From the NCBI GenBank assembly GCA_030761205.1, contig JAULJL010000028.1, positions 15,613,001 to 15,677,000 of the forward strand: DNA of 64,000 bases. The letters run 5' to 3'. A program made the translations under genes and the position numbers. Below the pieces are notes generated by a model that saw nothing but the letters and a program-made list of their open reading frames with translations, was not told where the DNA came from and searched no databases. Below, one piece after another: positions 46,744-58,413 of the stretch (positions within the stretch are counted from its first letter, which is position 1; every line of letters starts with the position of its first letter). Source of the DNA: Fremontodendron californicum. Its lineage: Eukaryota > Streptophyta > Magnoliopsida > Malvales > Malvaceae.

Positions 46744-47396
46744 TAACGTTATGTTTAGATAAATGTTAGTAAAGGAAAGGAAATGAAAGGAAAGGAAAGA
46801 AAGGATTTTTAAAGGAAAGGATTTATCTTTCCCTTGTTTGGATAATTAAAATGTGTTAGAAAAAATAAAAGAATGGAATGTTAGCCTCCATCGTTTGGAT
46901 AAAGTGTGAAAAGGAAAAGGAAAATATACATTATAATGTATATTTTTAATTATGCCATTTTTTTAATTAAAATAACAATATAAATATTAGAAATCAAAAA
47001 TAAAATAAACATTACATTAAAAAATATGGATGTAATATAAAAAAACAAAAACAAAAAAATGATAATAAAAAAATGTTGTTATAATTTTTAATGTCAATTA
47101 CGTGAAGTATATAAGTTTAGAAATGAAAAAGTTATTTTTATAATATTGTTTGTAATTTGATTAACGTAGAATGGGTAATATGGATATTTTATATTTAACT
47201 TCTTTTTTAACTTTCCTTTCCCTTCTTTTTTCATCAATTTGGGGTTTTGAAAAAATGAGTTTTTTTAAGGGAAAGTGAGGGGTGCTCAACCCCCTCACTT
47301 TCCTTAATGATTTTTTTTTTCTATCCAAACAAAGGAAAAGTTTCTCATTTTCCCTTGCTTTACTTTCCTTTTCCTCCCCCTACAATAACCCTAATA
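46744..47396. mobile_element. MITE-like insert in the 5' LTR
   Basis: About 655 bp absent from the 3' LTR, which runs GATTATTAAGTC where this copy is split. Both ends carry AAAGGAAAGGAAA/TTTCCTTTTCC and TTTGGATA words in inverted orientation. It inserted after the retrotransposon did. Confidence 0.75.
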
Positions 47397-48271
47397 GGCT
47401 AAGTCTTGCACTTAGGTTAGGAGTCATTGGCTGACAAGGACTTGCATTTGAGTTAGAATATAATAGGGTAGCTGATTAGGGTTATTGTAGGGTAACTATA
47501 AATATATGTCTTAGCCGCCTACTTCAATTATCTTTTGATCAATTAAGTCTGATTTTATTCAGTGAGAGTTTTCTCTTTTAGTTCTTGAAAGAACTTAGAA
47601 CTTATCAAAGAATTCTTATTTGTAGCGTTCAACACCTCCAAACTTAAGTTCTTGAAACGAGAGTTCTTAGGTCTAGTTTACACACTTATTTAGGTTCTTT
47701 GAAACAAGCTTTCATTGGGTTTAAGTTTTTATAACCTGAATTTTGGCTTTTATGGGTTAGGTATCCTAAATTGTTAGTGGGTTCAAAGGGTTCACATCAA
47801 TTGGTATCAGAGCTTAGGTTCCGATCAACCTTTTTATCTAGACTGTCACTGACAAGATTTTTGGGGTTTCAGACATACTTGTCATAAGGGTTATAGTTTT
47901 AGGCATTCTTAGTCTAATAGTTATAATTTTTAGGGCAGTTTTCGTTTGAGGTTTCATTCTTGGAAGCTGATTTAGATCAAGATTCTACTTCTTGAATCCT
48001 TGATTTACTCAAAAATTTGTTCTTAATTATTCTTGATCCGTTCTAAAAAAAAAAAAATTAAGAGGGGCATTCGAACAGTCCCAAGAAAGAAAAAAGAAAG
48101 TCATTCGAAATTTTAAGAAAATCAAGAAGTCTCGTTCTTAAAAAAAAATGAAAGAAAGAAAAGTGTTCGAATAGAAAGAAAAAAAAAATCGAAAAAGATT
48201 GAAAAAAAGAGGAAATAATCGACATTCATCTTTTTTTTTACTAACCAAAGTTGTTTTGAAACAACTTTAAG

Positions 48272-48771
48272 ATGTCTCTCACATGTGGCGACGAAGTAAA
48301 GCAGGCTCTGCAAGAGATGAAAGAGTTCACCTTATTGTTTGGAGGTTTGTGCAACAAGAGGAAGAAAGAGAGAAAAGAAAAAGAAAGTGAGGTGGCTACA
48401 AATAAAGAAAAGCAAGAGAAAACGGAGAGTAAAAAAAAAATGAAAAAGAAATAGAGTTGGCTGAAAATAAAGACACAAGAGAGGAGACAATTCCTGCTGA
48501 GAGAAATAAAGAATTTGAGAATTTTTCTGATGCAAAGGAGAGTGAGGTTCTTATTCTTGATGCTCCTAACCAATCTCTTACTATTTTGCCTGTTTCTTTG
48601 TTGAATGATTGTGAGGATTTATTTTCGGAGGAGTTGCAGGATGGGTTGTCACCCATAAGCGGCATTGTGCATCACCTTGATTTAGTACCTAGCGCCGTCG
48701 TTCTCACACACAAGACGAATCTTTTTGAGGAAAGGAGGAATGATAGGATCCAAGATGACCCAATCCCATGA
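48272..48771 (+). pseudogene. gag/pol remnant ORF of the short LTR element
   Basis: Starts MSLTCGDEVKQALQEMKE and becomes Lys/Glu-rich. The frame breaks at an A-run (about 48431-48440). In the shifted frame it continues to 48771, including SGIVHHLDLVPSAVVLTHKT, which resembles the conserved IxHxIDLxPGA stretch just before the gypsy reverse transcriptase. No RT follows. The final codons already lie in the 3' LTR. Confidence 0.65.
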
Positions 48772-50202
48772 CAATTTCTATATGGGCCAAGATCCAATAA
48801 GATCTAGAAAACATGGCAAGAATGACTGGAATTCACTTGGGCCATGTTTCAACTTATTCAAGAAAGGTTTCAACATGCAAGATGGGCTTGCATCCAAGTT
48901 TGGCCCATGTAATTCAATAACACAATATGGCACATTAATAGGGCTTATTTGGGCTTATTTTAAGTCTTGTAATTATTTAGGTTTTTGGGCTTGACTTATG
49001 TAATATGTCCAATAGGCTAAGTGTGGTCTACCTTCATTAAACTTGTTGGACATCCTTTTTAATTTATTAGGTTTGAGCTTGAGCATGTTCAGCTCATAAT
49101 ATAAGTAGTCTTTCTTATTTAGATTAGGACTAATCGAATTTACACTTGTAATGAGATTTGGAGTGTGCTTGGCTGATTATTAAGTCTTACACTTAGGTTA
49201 GGAGTTTTTGGCTGACAAAGACTTGCATTTGGGTTAGAATACAATAGGGTAGTTAATTAGGGTTATTGAAGGGAGGCTATAAATATGTCTTAGCCGCCTA
49301 CTTCAATTATCTTTTGATCAATTAAGTCTGATTTTATTCACTGAGAGATTTCTTTTTTAGTTTTTGAAAGAACTTAGAACTTATCAAAGAATTTTTCATT
49401 GCGCGTTTAACACCTCCAAATTTAGGTTCTTGAAACGAGAGTTCTTAGGGTCTAGCTTACACGTTTAATCTAAGTTCTTTGAAATAAGCTTTCATTGTGT
49501 TTAAGTTTTTATAACCTGAATCTTGACTTTTCTGAGTTAGGTATCCTAAATTGTTAGTGAGTTCAAAGGGTTCAACCCCAAGAGTTTTAAAGCCCAAACT
49601 ATTTTAAATCCCAAAATTAAAATAAAAATCGATAACCAAATTGAACCGAATTATAATGGTTTGATTATAATCGATTATTTAACTTCCTCAATTCGATTTG
49701 GACAATAAATATGGAAAAATCGAATATTTCAATTTGGTTCAAAAAATCATAAAAATTGATCCGAACGAACCGAAATCACCTCTAATGCTAATCAAGACTT
49801 GACCTGATTAGTGAATATCTCTAATATCTTTATAGACATATTTTTTTCGGAAGACATCACTTTTTTGTTTTTACTAATGGTGTTAATCAAGATATCAAAT
49901 TGGTTAACAGCTTAATAGTTCAAGTACTACATTGTTTTTCTTTCTTTTTCAAAATTTTAAGTACAGATTTGATTATTTGTTTATGGTTTAGTACCAATCA
50001 TTAACTCAAAAATAAATTATATTTAATAAAAAAAAAAAATTCTGTTTGGATAACCGATTCTGAATACCCGGATCCGAGTACCCAATTCCGGTTATACTAT
50101 TCAAGTGAGAGAAAAAAAAAACTAAAAACTTCTCCAAGATTTAGAGTTAGGGTTTTGCACATTTACAAAGGTTGGAAGTTCGTACAGCAAAAAAAGGAAG
50201 AG

Positions 50203-51897
50203 ATGTGGAGATCAATAGCAGGAAGGTCCAGGCAGGTGGTAGCACGGAATTTTTGTGCAACTCAAATGAACCAGGTTCTATCTGAAACTCGAAAACCGTT
50301 ACATTCCTTCCCTAAAACCTCACTCTCTCAAACCCATCGTTTCTTCTCTCATTTCTCTGCAAATCCAAGTGATGATTCATCTCTGGGTTTTGCAGAAAAT
50401 GGGGATTCTCAGTTGGACAGTTTTGCCATAGGGATTGCGACTAATGCCATGGAAGTTCCATCTTTTGAGGGTTTTGTTGGTGATGAAACTCAGATGGACG
50501 GTTTTGTCCCTGGAGATGACAAAAATGACATGGAAGAAGAATCCCGAGTTTATGAGATTGATGGGAACAAGTTAGAAAATGTGTTGTCTTTGTTGCAAAG
50601 TAGAGTTGATGGGTCTTTGGAGTCAAGTCTTGATGCTATGGCTTTGGATTTGCATGAAGATTTTGTTGTCAAAGTTCTTCGGACTCCATTTATTTTGGGT
50701 GAAAATTTGATCAGTTTTTTCAAATGGGTAATGAAGAAACCAGGGTTTAAAGTGACTACCTCTGTTGTTGATTCACTTGTTAAGGTTATTTGTAATGATC
50801 TTAGGAAGAAGAATGCTTATGATTTATGGGATTTGGTTAAGGAAATTGGGGAGAAAGAGAATGGGGTTTTGACTGTGGATGTTCTTAATGAGTTGATTGC
50901 TTTGTTCTCAAAGTTGGGGAAAGGAAAGGCAGCTATGGAGGTGTTTGATAAATTTGGGGATTTTGGATGTGTTCCGAATAAGGAAACTTATTATTTCACC
51001 ATTGAAGCTCTGTGTCGACGGTTTATTTATGATTCGGCTTGGTCTGTATGTGAAAAGATGCTTGATGGGGAGAGCTTGCCGGATGGTGAGCAATTGGGAA
51101 AGATTATATCTTGGTTTTGTAAAGGGGGTAAGGCTAAGGGTGCTCACACTGTTTATTTGTTGGCTGAGGAGAAAAGCAAGCAGCTGCCTCGGTCTTCTGT
51201 TAATTTCTTGATCAGTTCACTCTGTAAGAAGGATGAAACAGTGAAATTAGCTTTGAAGATGTTGGATGGCATCTCTGGAGAAGCAAGGAAATATGCAATC
51301 AAGCCATTCTCATCTGTTGTTCGCGGTCTGTGTAGGATGAAAAATGTTGAAGAAGCAAGAGCATTGCTTCTGAAATTGATAGCAGAGGGTCCACCCCCTG
51401 GAAATGCAGTTTTTAATTCAGTTATCAGTGGCTATTCGAAGGCTGGAGATATGGACAAAGCCAAGGAGGTGATAAAACTGATGGAGGATAGGGGGCTGAA
51501 ACCTGATGTTTATGCATACACTGTTGTGATGAGTGGTTATGCAAATGGTGGCCAGATGGATGAGGCTTGTCAAGTATTATCAGAAGCCAAGGAAAAGCAT
51601 ACGAAACTGAGTCCGGTGACTTATCACACTCTAATTCGCGGATATTGCAAAATTGAAGAGTTTGACAAGGCTTTGAAGCTGTTGAATGAGATGAAGGATT
51701 TTGGGGTCCAACCTCATGTTGATGAATACAATAAATTGATCCAGTCTCTTTGCTTAAAGGCTTTAGATTGGCAAACAGCTGAGAAGCTACTGGATGAAAT
51801 GAAGGAGAATGGGTTGTATCTTAATGGAATCACCCAAGGTCTTATAAAGGCAGTTAAGGAGCTGGAGGCAGAGGGAAAAGCACTCATTGAAGTCTAA
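50203..51897 (+). CDS. pentatricopeptide repeat protein, probably mitochondrial
   Basis: Single-exon gene of 564 aa from the ATG at 50203. An in-frame extension to 50155 has no ATG. The N-terminus is rich in Arg/Ser with no early acidic residues (MWRSIAGRSRQVVARNF), typical of a mitochondrial presequence. A spacer of about 100 acidic residues follows. From about residue 220 to the end there are P-type PPR units of about 35 aa, clearest as NAVFNSVISGYSKAGDMDKA, DVYAYTVVMSGYANGGQMDE, VTYHTLIRGYCKIEEFDKA and DEYNKLIQSLC. PPR proteins bind organellar RNA, two residues per repeat reading one base. No E/DYW editing domain is present. The overall layout resembles Arabidopsis At3g02650-like proteins (from memory). 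Intact, no close neighbour. Confidence 0.93.
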   Translation: MWRSIAGRSRQVVARNFCATQMNQVLSETRKPLHSFPKTSLSQTHRFFSHFSANPSDDSSLGFAENGDSQLDSFAIGIATNAMEVPSFEGFVGDETQMDGFVPGDDKNDMEEESRVYEIDGNKLENVLSLLQSRVDGSLESSLDAMALDLHEDFVVKVLRTPFILGENLISFFKWVMKKPGFKVTTSVVDSLVKVICNDLRKKNAYDLWDLVKEIGEKENGVLTVDVLNELIALFSKLGKGKAAMEVFDKFGDFGCVPNKETYYFTIEALCRRFIYDSAWSVCEKMLDGESLPDGEQLGKIISWFCKGGKAKGAHTVYLLAEEKSKQLPRSSVNFLISSLCKKDETVKLALKMLDGISGEARKYAIKPFSSVVRGLCRMKNVEEARALLLKLIAEGPPPGNAVFNSVISGYSKAGDMDKAKEVIKLMEDRGLKPDVYAYTVVMSGYANGGQMDEACQVLSEAKEKHTKLSPVTYHTLIRGYCKIEEFDKALKLLNEMKDFGVQPHVDEYNKLIQSLCLKALDWQTAEKLLDEMKENGLYLNGITQGLIKAVKELEAEGKALIEV

Positions 51898-53822
51898 ATC
51901 TTTGCTGATTTTAGGAAATGGATGTAACATTCAGATGTTCAATAAATTTTTGTTAGCCTTCCCCCCTTTTGACATTAGATGATAGGTGAGGCCGTTTTCA
52001 ATTTCTTTGTTGTCATCTATATACATCTATTACATGAATCAACTGAGAGATGTTTTTCTTCTTTTGGGGGATGCATTTTTGGGTACTTTGTACTTGGCAT
52101 TTGGAATGCAACCTTCCTTGCAGAATTTTCTTTCTCTTTCTTTTTTTCCATCCACAAGTGAGAATAAGAAGACAGTGGCTCAGCATGTGTCAATTTATAT
52201 TTGAAGTTCTATCACTATGTTTTATTGTACCCATTTGGTGGCTTTTTTTTTCTTCCCTTAAGAATTTAGTTTATGAATATATGGTTGGAGTAGCTTAAAT
52301 TTACTGGTTTGATTAATTAGTCTGTATGTCTTTCTCTCAGAACCATGATCCAATATGTTTACAATCAGAAATCAGGGTACCGTATAATGGCATGAATAGA
52401 TTCATTTTCAGCTCTTCAGAGGATCTCATGACAGTTACTTACACTGACTGCCATTTGATGATTTAATTTCAAAATAGTGAATCTTGGCGATAAGCATGAC
52501 TAACATTACCTTGATGTGTGTCATGCTCTATGCTTAATGAAATTTTGACCCTTTTACAGAGAATATAGATTATCTTGATACTTGTTGGGGTTTTGCTTCA
52601 AATTTATGGTAATATCTTAAGTGAATTCTTTGAGAGAAAGCAGGATGGAGAATCATGGACTTTAACTGATCCTAACTCAAAGTCTGGTTTGAAACCCATC
52701 AACTCAAATTCTCAAAACAATTAGCAGGTAGGAACTATTCTGCTTTGTGGTTACTGTTTCTGATTGACATAACGAATTCCTTAACCAACTTACTCGGAGT
52801 ACCAATTTAGGAAAGGAAGAAAGGTCAGACGTTTCTATTATGGCTGTCTAGGATGGGTTGCTTGGTTTGCGGTAACTTTTTTGTGATTTGTTGTTTCCTT
52901 CTTATTTTTGCAAATTTTATGATGCATGCCTATGGATATCAGCTGAACGATGTTACTGGTTGGGTTATTGTATTTGATGGGTTGGTTTATTTAACCCATT
53001 TCAGTTTATGTTCTCGGTTATCCGAACTTGGAATGAGTATTGGATCAAATATGTGTTCGACATAGGTATATTTTATTTTTTAAAAGTTTTTTTTTTTTTT
53101 CATATATTTAGATGATTATATCCTCATACGCATATCTAAATATGTGTCGAATACAAATATTAAAAAAAAAAAAAAAAAAGGAATACGAAATAACATAAAT
53201 TTCAGTTTTGGAGCTCTTTTCTTTTTGGTAGGGCTGTGTATATATCTTCTGGACTTGTTGGCATCTTTAATGATACTGCAACTTTTGCTGAGAACGAATC
53301 TCATGACTGCAAAATTTAAATTTCTCATGACTTCCTAGTTCCTGCCAGTAATGCTCATTGCTAATGCTATCTTTTAATTATATTCTACTAATACCCAAAA
53401 ATAAGATATTGATAGTGAACATTGATGATGAATTAACAACATAAGCTGCTTTCCACTTGGACATTAGAGTTGATTTAGGTTTCATATGGATTCCAATGGA
53501 ATCTTTTCATTTTTGGGGAGGGATTTTTCCTCCAATGACTGGTTTCTCATTAGGAGTGCATTTGGATGCACTTCTAGTAGGGGTATTTATCCCATTAGCT
53601 CCAAAGGTCTAGTGGACCACTTGATTTTCAGTGGAGAAATTTTTTTTCCTTTTTATTCTCTTCCATTAATTTTTTAATTCTTTTATTAATTTATTTTTTA
53701 ATATAAATATAATTTTAATTATTATTATTTAACATGAATATAATTTTAATATAAATATAGTTTTAATATATATTGTATTCTTTAATATAAATAAATTTTA
53801 ATTATTTATTATATATATACAC
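51898..53822. other. PPR 3' flank and intergenic spacer
   Basis: Probably contains the PPR 3' UTR (AATAAATT at about 51940). ORFs of 60-82 codons here overlap in several frames and are not credible. Positions about 53035-53165 hold short ATATGTGTTCGACATA/inverse words. Nothing else recognised. Confidence 0.4.
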
Positions 53823-53831
53823 ATTTTAATT

Positions 53832-54986
53832 GGAAAATTTATTCTAATATTTTTTTTTTAATTTTTCAAAATACCTATAATTTAAAATTATGTATCGAAA
53901 TACGTTTGTTTTTTAAAACATTGGGAAGTCACCATATGAAATGGCGACTTCCCAACTAAATTTTAAAAAAAAAAAAAAAAAAAAAAACTTGGAAGTCGTT
54001 ATATGAAATGACGAGTTCCAAGCCATAAAAATAAATTTTTTTTGTTAAAACATAAAGGAAGTCGGCATACAAAATGGCGACTTCTATTGTGTTTTAACAA
54101 AAATTTTATTTTTAACTAGTATGGAAGTCGCCATCCCAGATGGCGACTTCCATACTAAATTTTTAAAATTTTAAAATTAAAATTTTATATTTAATTTATA
54201 TACATTTTTAATTATATATAAAAATAAAAATTTTATAAAGAAAAATTATTTGAAAAGCCTAAATAATTTATTTTTATAATATTAATATTTTTATATATAA
54301 TTAATAATTTATATAAATTAAATAAAGAAAAACATTAATTTTAAATTTTTATAAAATTTTAAAAAGCATATTTTTAAAAAAATTATAATTTTATATAATT
54401 TTATTAGTCTTGGCAACATTGAACACGACACGAAAAAAATAACATTATATAATTTTTTTTAGAATACGCCTTTTAAAAAATTTATAAAATTTAAAATTAA
54501 AATTAAAATTTTTTTATTTTATATATATATATTATTAATTATATATAAAAATATTAATATTATAAAAATAAATTATTTAGGCTTTTCAAATAATTTTATT
54601 TTATAAATTTTTTATTTTTATATATAATTAAAAAAATTTATATAAATTAAATTAAAAAATATTAATTTTAAATTTTTTAAAAATTTAGTATGGAAATCAC
54701 CATCTACTAGTTAAGAAAAAATATGTTAAAACGCAAGGGAAGTCACCATTAGAGATGGCAACTTTCCTTGTGTTTTAACAAAAAAAAAAATAACAATATA
54801 GCTCGGAAGTCACCATTTCATATGGTGACTTCCGAGCTTCGTTTTTTTTTAAAAAAATTAGTCAGAAAGTCGTCATTTCATATGATGACTTTCCAATGTT
54901 TTAAAAGACAAGCGCATTTCGGTACATAATTTTAAATTATCGATATTTTGAAAGAAAAAAAAAACAATATTAGAATAAATTTGTCC
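53832..54986. mobile_element. MULE-like element packed with short palindromes
   Basis: 1155 bp with inverted termini (GGAAAATTTATTCTAATATT left, inverse of GGACAAATTTATTCTAATAT right) and a 9-bp duplication ATTTTAATT at 53823-53831 and 54987-54995. Subterminal inverted blocks read AATTTAAAATTATGTAYCGA at both ends. Inside are seven hairpins and one half hairpin of the form GGAAGTCGCCAT-N-ATGGCGACTTCC at about 53921, 53988, 54057, 54120, 54687 (half), 54738, 54802 and 54863. AT-rich spacers between them also pair across the centre. No coding capacity. Confidence 0.85.
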
Positions 54987-55361
54987 ATTTTAATTTAATA
55001 TCTTTAATGATCATTTTCATTACAATTCATTTTATTGTCACTGTTGCTTTTGAATCAAAATACATATCTCACTATTAATTTTAATCTCACTATTACAATA
55101 CTTAATTTTGTGACCGTCTCTATTTTTAATTTCATCTAAATCAATCTTACTTCAATTGGAACCTTATTCTTTTCTTGACAGATTTGTGAGTCGAAACAAT
55201 GGAAGACTGTTACTTTGTGAGCAGTTCGGCTCACTTACCTCTTGCCTTGTTTATTGTGAGTGCATATAGCAAATGAATTAACTTTATCTTTAAATATCAC
55301 AAGATTCTAAAATACTTATACGTGCAAAAGTATTATTGTTTGATGATTAGGGCTGCTCTAC

Positions 55362-55760
55362 TTAGGCCTTGTTTAATATTGTTTATGACATAGTTTTTGA
55401 GATTAAAAGTTATTTTTTATCTCAAAAGCAATGTTAAACAGATAAAAAAAATTAATTTTTGCTGTTAAAACCATAGTTTAAAAAGCCAAATCAAAAAGTC
55501 AAAAAATATAATTTTTGAACTTTAAAAGCTGGCTTTTGGGTAAAATGACTTTATTATCCTCACATCTCTATACTTTTATTATTTTAAACATATCTTTTTT
55601 TAACATTTCAATTTCCTACAATACTTTTTCACAGCAATGCTAAACATTTAAAAGTTTTTAAATCGCACTTTTTCACCACACTTTTTAAACACACTTTTTT
55701 CAATCCATATTTTTTTCAACTCAATTTTTTTTCAACAGCAATGCTAAACTAGCCCTTAGA
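55362..55760. mobile_element. MITE-like element
   Basis: The left end TAGGCCTTGTTTAATATTG and the right end (inverse of TAAGGGCTAGTTTAGCATTG) form an imperfect TIR. The interior carries A/T runs and TTTTTCAAC words. About 400 bp, non-coding. Confidence 0.55.
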
Positions 55761-55942
55761 AGTGAACTAATCAGCTTGTTTCTTGTGTGGAAAATATTCT
55801 TAGATTTGATAAAAATAATAAATTTTATGTTAATATTATATATTTTGTACATAAAATAAAATTTATATATATGTTATTGTAAATTTGGTTTAATATAATA
55901 AACTTTATTAGTGTTAAGGGATTATATATATATATATATATA

Positions 55943-55970
55943 TTAGCCCCGGCTTCGCCCGGGGATGTTT
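55943..55970 (-). mobile_element. Helitron 3' terminus on the minus strand
   Basis: On the minus strand a perfect 6-bp stem CCCCGG/CCGGGG with 6-nt loop (55947-55964) is followed by CTAA and then T, matching the CTRR-T Helitron end. The element would extend rightwards from 55943; its 5' end was not located. A (TA)n run adjoins the insertion site. Confidence 0.5.
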
Positions 55971-56679
55971 TGTTTTAATATTTTATAAACAAATATTTTT
56001 TAAAAATATATATAATAATAGTATTATTAATTCACTAATAATTACTTTATAATATTTCTTTTAATAATTTTTTATTTATTTGTTGTTGTGAGAGTAGATT
56101 TTTTTATAAATAATTCTTTTAAAAAATATTTAGTTTTTCTATATTTTAATATAAATATAATCATATATCTATTAATTTAAAAATTATGTTAAAAGTAATT
56201 ATCCATAAATTATATAATTTAAATGTATTTGAAAATTTTATATTCTATTACGTAATGTATATTGAATTAATAATTTTATTTTTCATAATTTTATTATTTT
56301 TTACTTTTTAAAATGATTTATTCAATTAATAATTTTAATTTTTTGAAATTTTATTATATTTATTTTTTAAAACAATTAATTCAGAATTTAAATTATGCTA
56401 AAAAATAAAATTAAATGGACAAAATAAAAATATAAAAAATAAGTTTTGAACATGATATTTATATTAATATATAACAGATGCAAATGCAATAATTCAATTC
56501 TTAAGTCAATGAACTTAGAGTTTAAATTGAATTATTATGATAAATTATATAAAATATCTTCAATTGAGGACAACTTTTAAAGTAAGATATAAATGTCTAA
56601 CATTATTTAATTTAATCTAGACAAACAATAACTCTTAATCATTATACAACACATGATACAAAATTAAGAGTTATTTGAA

Positions 56680-57180
56680 TAGTATCAATTAGATCTAACA
56701 ATTTCGGATACAACATGATTATACGACACGAATACAACATGAAAAAATAATTAAAACACGACACGAACACGATACGAAAACACGAAAGTATCAAAATCTA
56801 CATAAAACGAATTATTAACGTGTCAAAATTTATATAAATATATAATACCTTGAAAACGATTATGATATGAAAAAGTAACACACGTTTGTCTATTCGTGTT
56901 GTGTTCATATTATTTTTCGTATCGTGTTTTAATTTTTTCTATGTGTTTGTGTCGTATAATCATGTTATATCCGAAATTACCATGTCTAATTGATACTATT
57001 TAAATAACTGTCAATTTTGTGTCATGTGTTGTATGGTGATTGAGAATTATTATTTATTTAGATTAAATTTAGTAATTTTAGATATCTATATTTTATTTTA
57101 AAAATTATCAGGGATATTTTACATAATTTGTCATAATGATTCAATTTAAACTTTGAAACAAAAAAAAAAATAACACGAAC
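56680..57180. repeat. dispersed ACACGA/CGTGTT repeat
   Basis: ACACGACACGAACACGATACG-like words then the inverse CGTGTTGTGTTCATATTATT, giving an inverted arrangement about 56690-56980. Same family as at 17930, 42397 and 44399. Confidence 0.5.
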
Positions 57181-58229
57181 ACGACTCTAATACATAAATT
57201 TTTATTTTTTTTCTCTCCTTCTCACCCATTTTTTTTATAAAAAAAAATGGGGTTGAATTGACAATTGTCAATTGATAGTTCAATTCTTGGGTAACTTTAA
57301 TATAATGTATATAGATATGTAATTCGTTAACTTTATTAGTTTAATTTATTTTACTGGGGGACATTTTCTAGTGACATTTTCTAAATACTATTATATAAGT
57401 GACATTTAGACGGATTTGGATAAGTTTAGATCTGATTATTTTCGGTTTAGGTTATATCGGTTTGCGATTTTTTGTGTTTAGATTATTTTGGATTTGGATC
57501 TTTTCAAATTCGAATAATTTCGAATTCAAGTTTTTTTTATTTAAGTTTGAATTCGAATTATTTTGGGTTCAAGCTATCTCGAGTTTGAGTTTAAGTAGGT
57601 TTTACATTATTTTTTATTTTATATTATAATAAAAAGATCAATTTTTTTTTTCATTTTGAATTGAATTTTTAGAAATGAGCAAGTTACCTTTTATCTTGTT
57701 TTCATTTTGTATTTTTGTTTATCTACTTTTGGATAAAAATAAAAATAAAGCAGAGATAAAAAAATTAATGATTTATTATATATTAAAATTTGTAAATATT
57801 TAATTCATTTTTGAAATTCTATATATCAATTAATTAAACTTTGTTTTGATAGAAGATTTATCTCTAATGAAATTTGTAAATATTAGCTAGCGTTTTCATA
57901 ACATGTGATTTGTGCGATAGAATTTTGATTTTTTATTGGTTGTGCACATTGGATAATTCTATTTGAATTAATAAAATGATAACTGCAAATCATTCATTTG
58001 ATTATTTACTTCTCTCTTCCTCTTATTTAATATATGTGTTGACATAAATTTAATATATATGTTGACATAAATTTAAGCTTTTTAAAATGTTTAAAATGAT
58101 TTTAGTGATTTGTTATACAATTCAAATGGTTTTATATTCATATAGTTTCCATATCGTTACAAATCATGAATAAAAATACAGTTGACATTTTTATGAAATT
58201 ATTATTTTACCATATATATATATATATAT
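57181..58229. other. AT-rich sequence, no gene
   Basis: Contains GGATTTGG/TTCGAATT-type degenerate repeat at 57400-57600, similar to 58540-58660. No supported ORF. Confidence 0.35.
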
Positions 58230-58413
58230 ATAAGTTTTGCTAACGAGTGTCTTAGGACATTCTTTAAAGTTAGTTAATTTATTATTTATAGTAATAATAT
58301 TGTATTAAATGTAGAATTTGACAATTTTATTCATTATTTTTAATGCATTAAGTTAATATATTATTATATATGGTAACCTTAAAAAGTGTGCTTAGAATAC
58401 TCGTTAACAAAAC
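58230..58413. mobile_element. MITE inserted in a (TA)n microsatellite
   Basis: About 184 bp with termini GTTTTGCTAACGAGTGTCTT and the inverse of GTTTTGTTAACGAGTATTCT, flanked on both sides by (TA)n runs (about 58212-58231 and 58416-58432). Confidence 0.65.

Larger units (their letters stand above)
46304..49574 (+). mobile_element. non-autonomous LTR retrotransposon, Met-tRNA primer type
   Basis: 5' LTR 46304-47794 (1491 bp, enlarged by a MITE-like insert) and 3' LTR 48741-49574 (834 bp). Both begin TGATAGGATYCAAGAT and end GGGTTCA. The primer site TGGTATCAGAGC is at 47802-47813. The purine tract GAGGAAAGGAGGAA precedes the 3' LTR. The interior is under 1 kb, with a Lys/Glu-rich ORF and a fragment of gypsy pol. 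The flanks (AAGCT versus ACCCC) do not form a target duplication, so the termini may have recombined or decayed. Confidence 0.88.

Noticed and set aside
47802..47813. TGGTATCAGAGC as part of a tRNA gene
   Set aside because: Only the 12-nt primer site is present; no tRNA cloverleaf surrounds it.
50155..50202. Longer PPR start
   Set aside because: The extension opens with TTG, not ATG; the ATG at 50203 gives a good mitochondrial presequence.
53921..54893. Regularly repeated palindromes, superficially like a CRISPR array
   Set aside because: Plant nuclear DNA, irregular spacing, palindromes within a TIR element with a 9-bp TSD and no cas genes.
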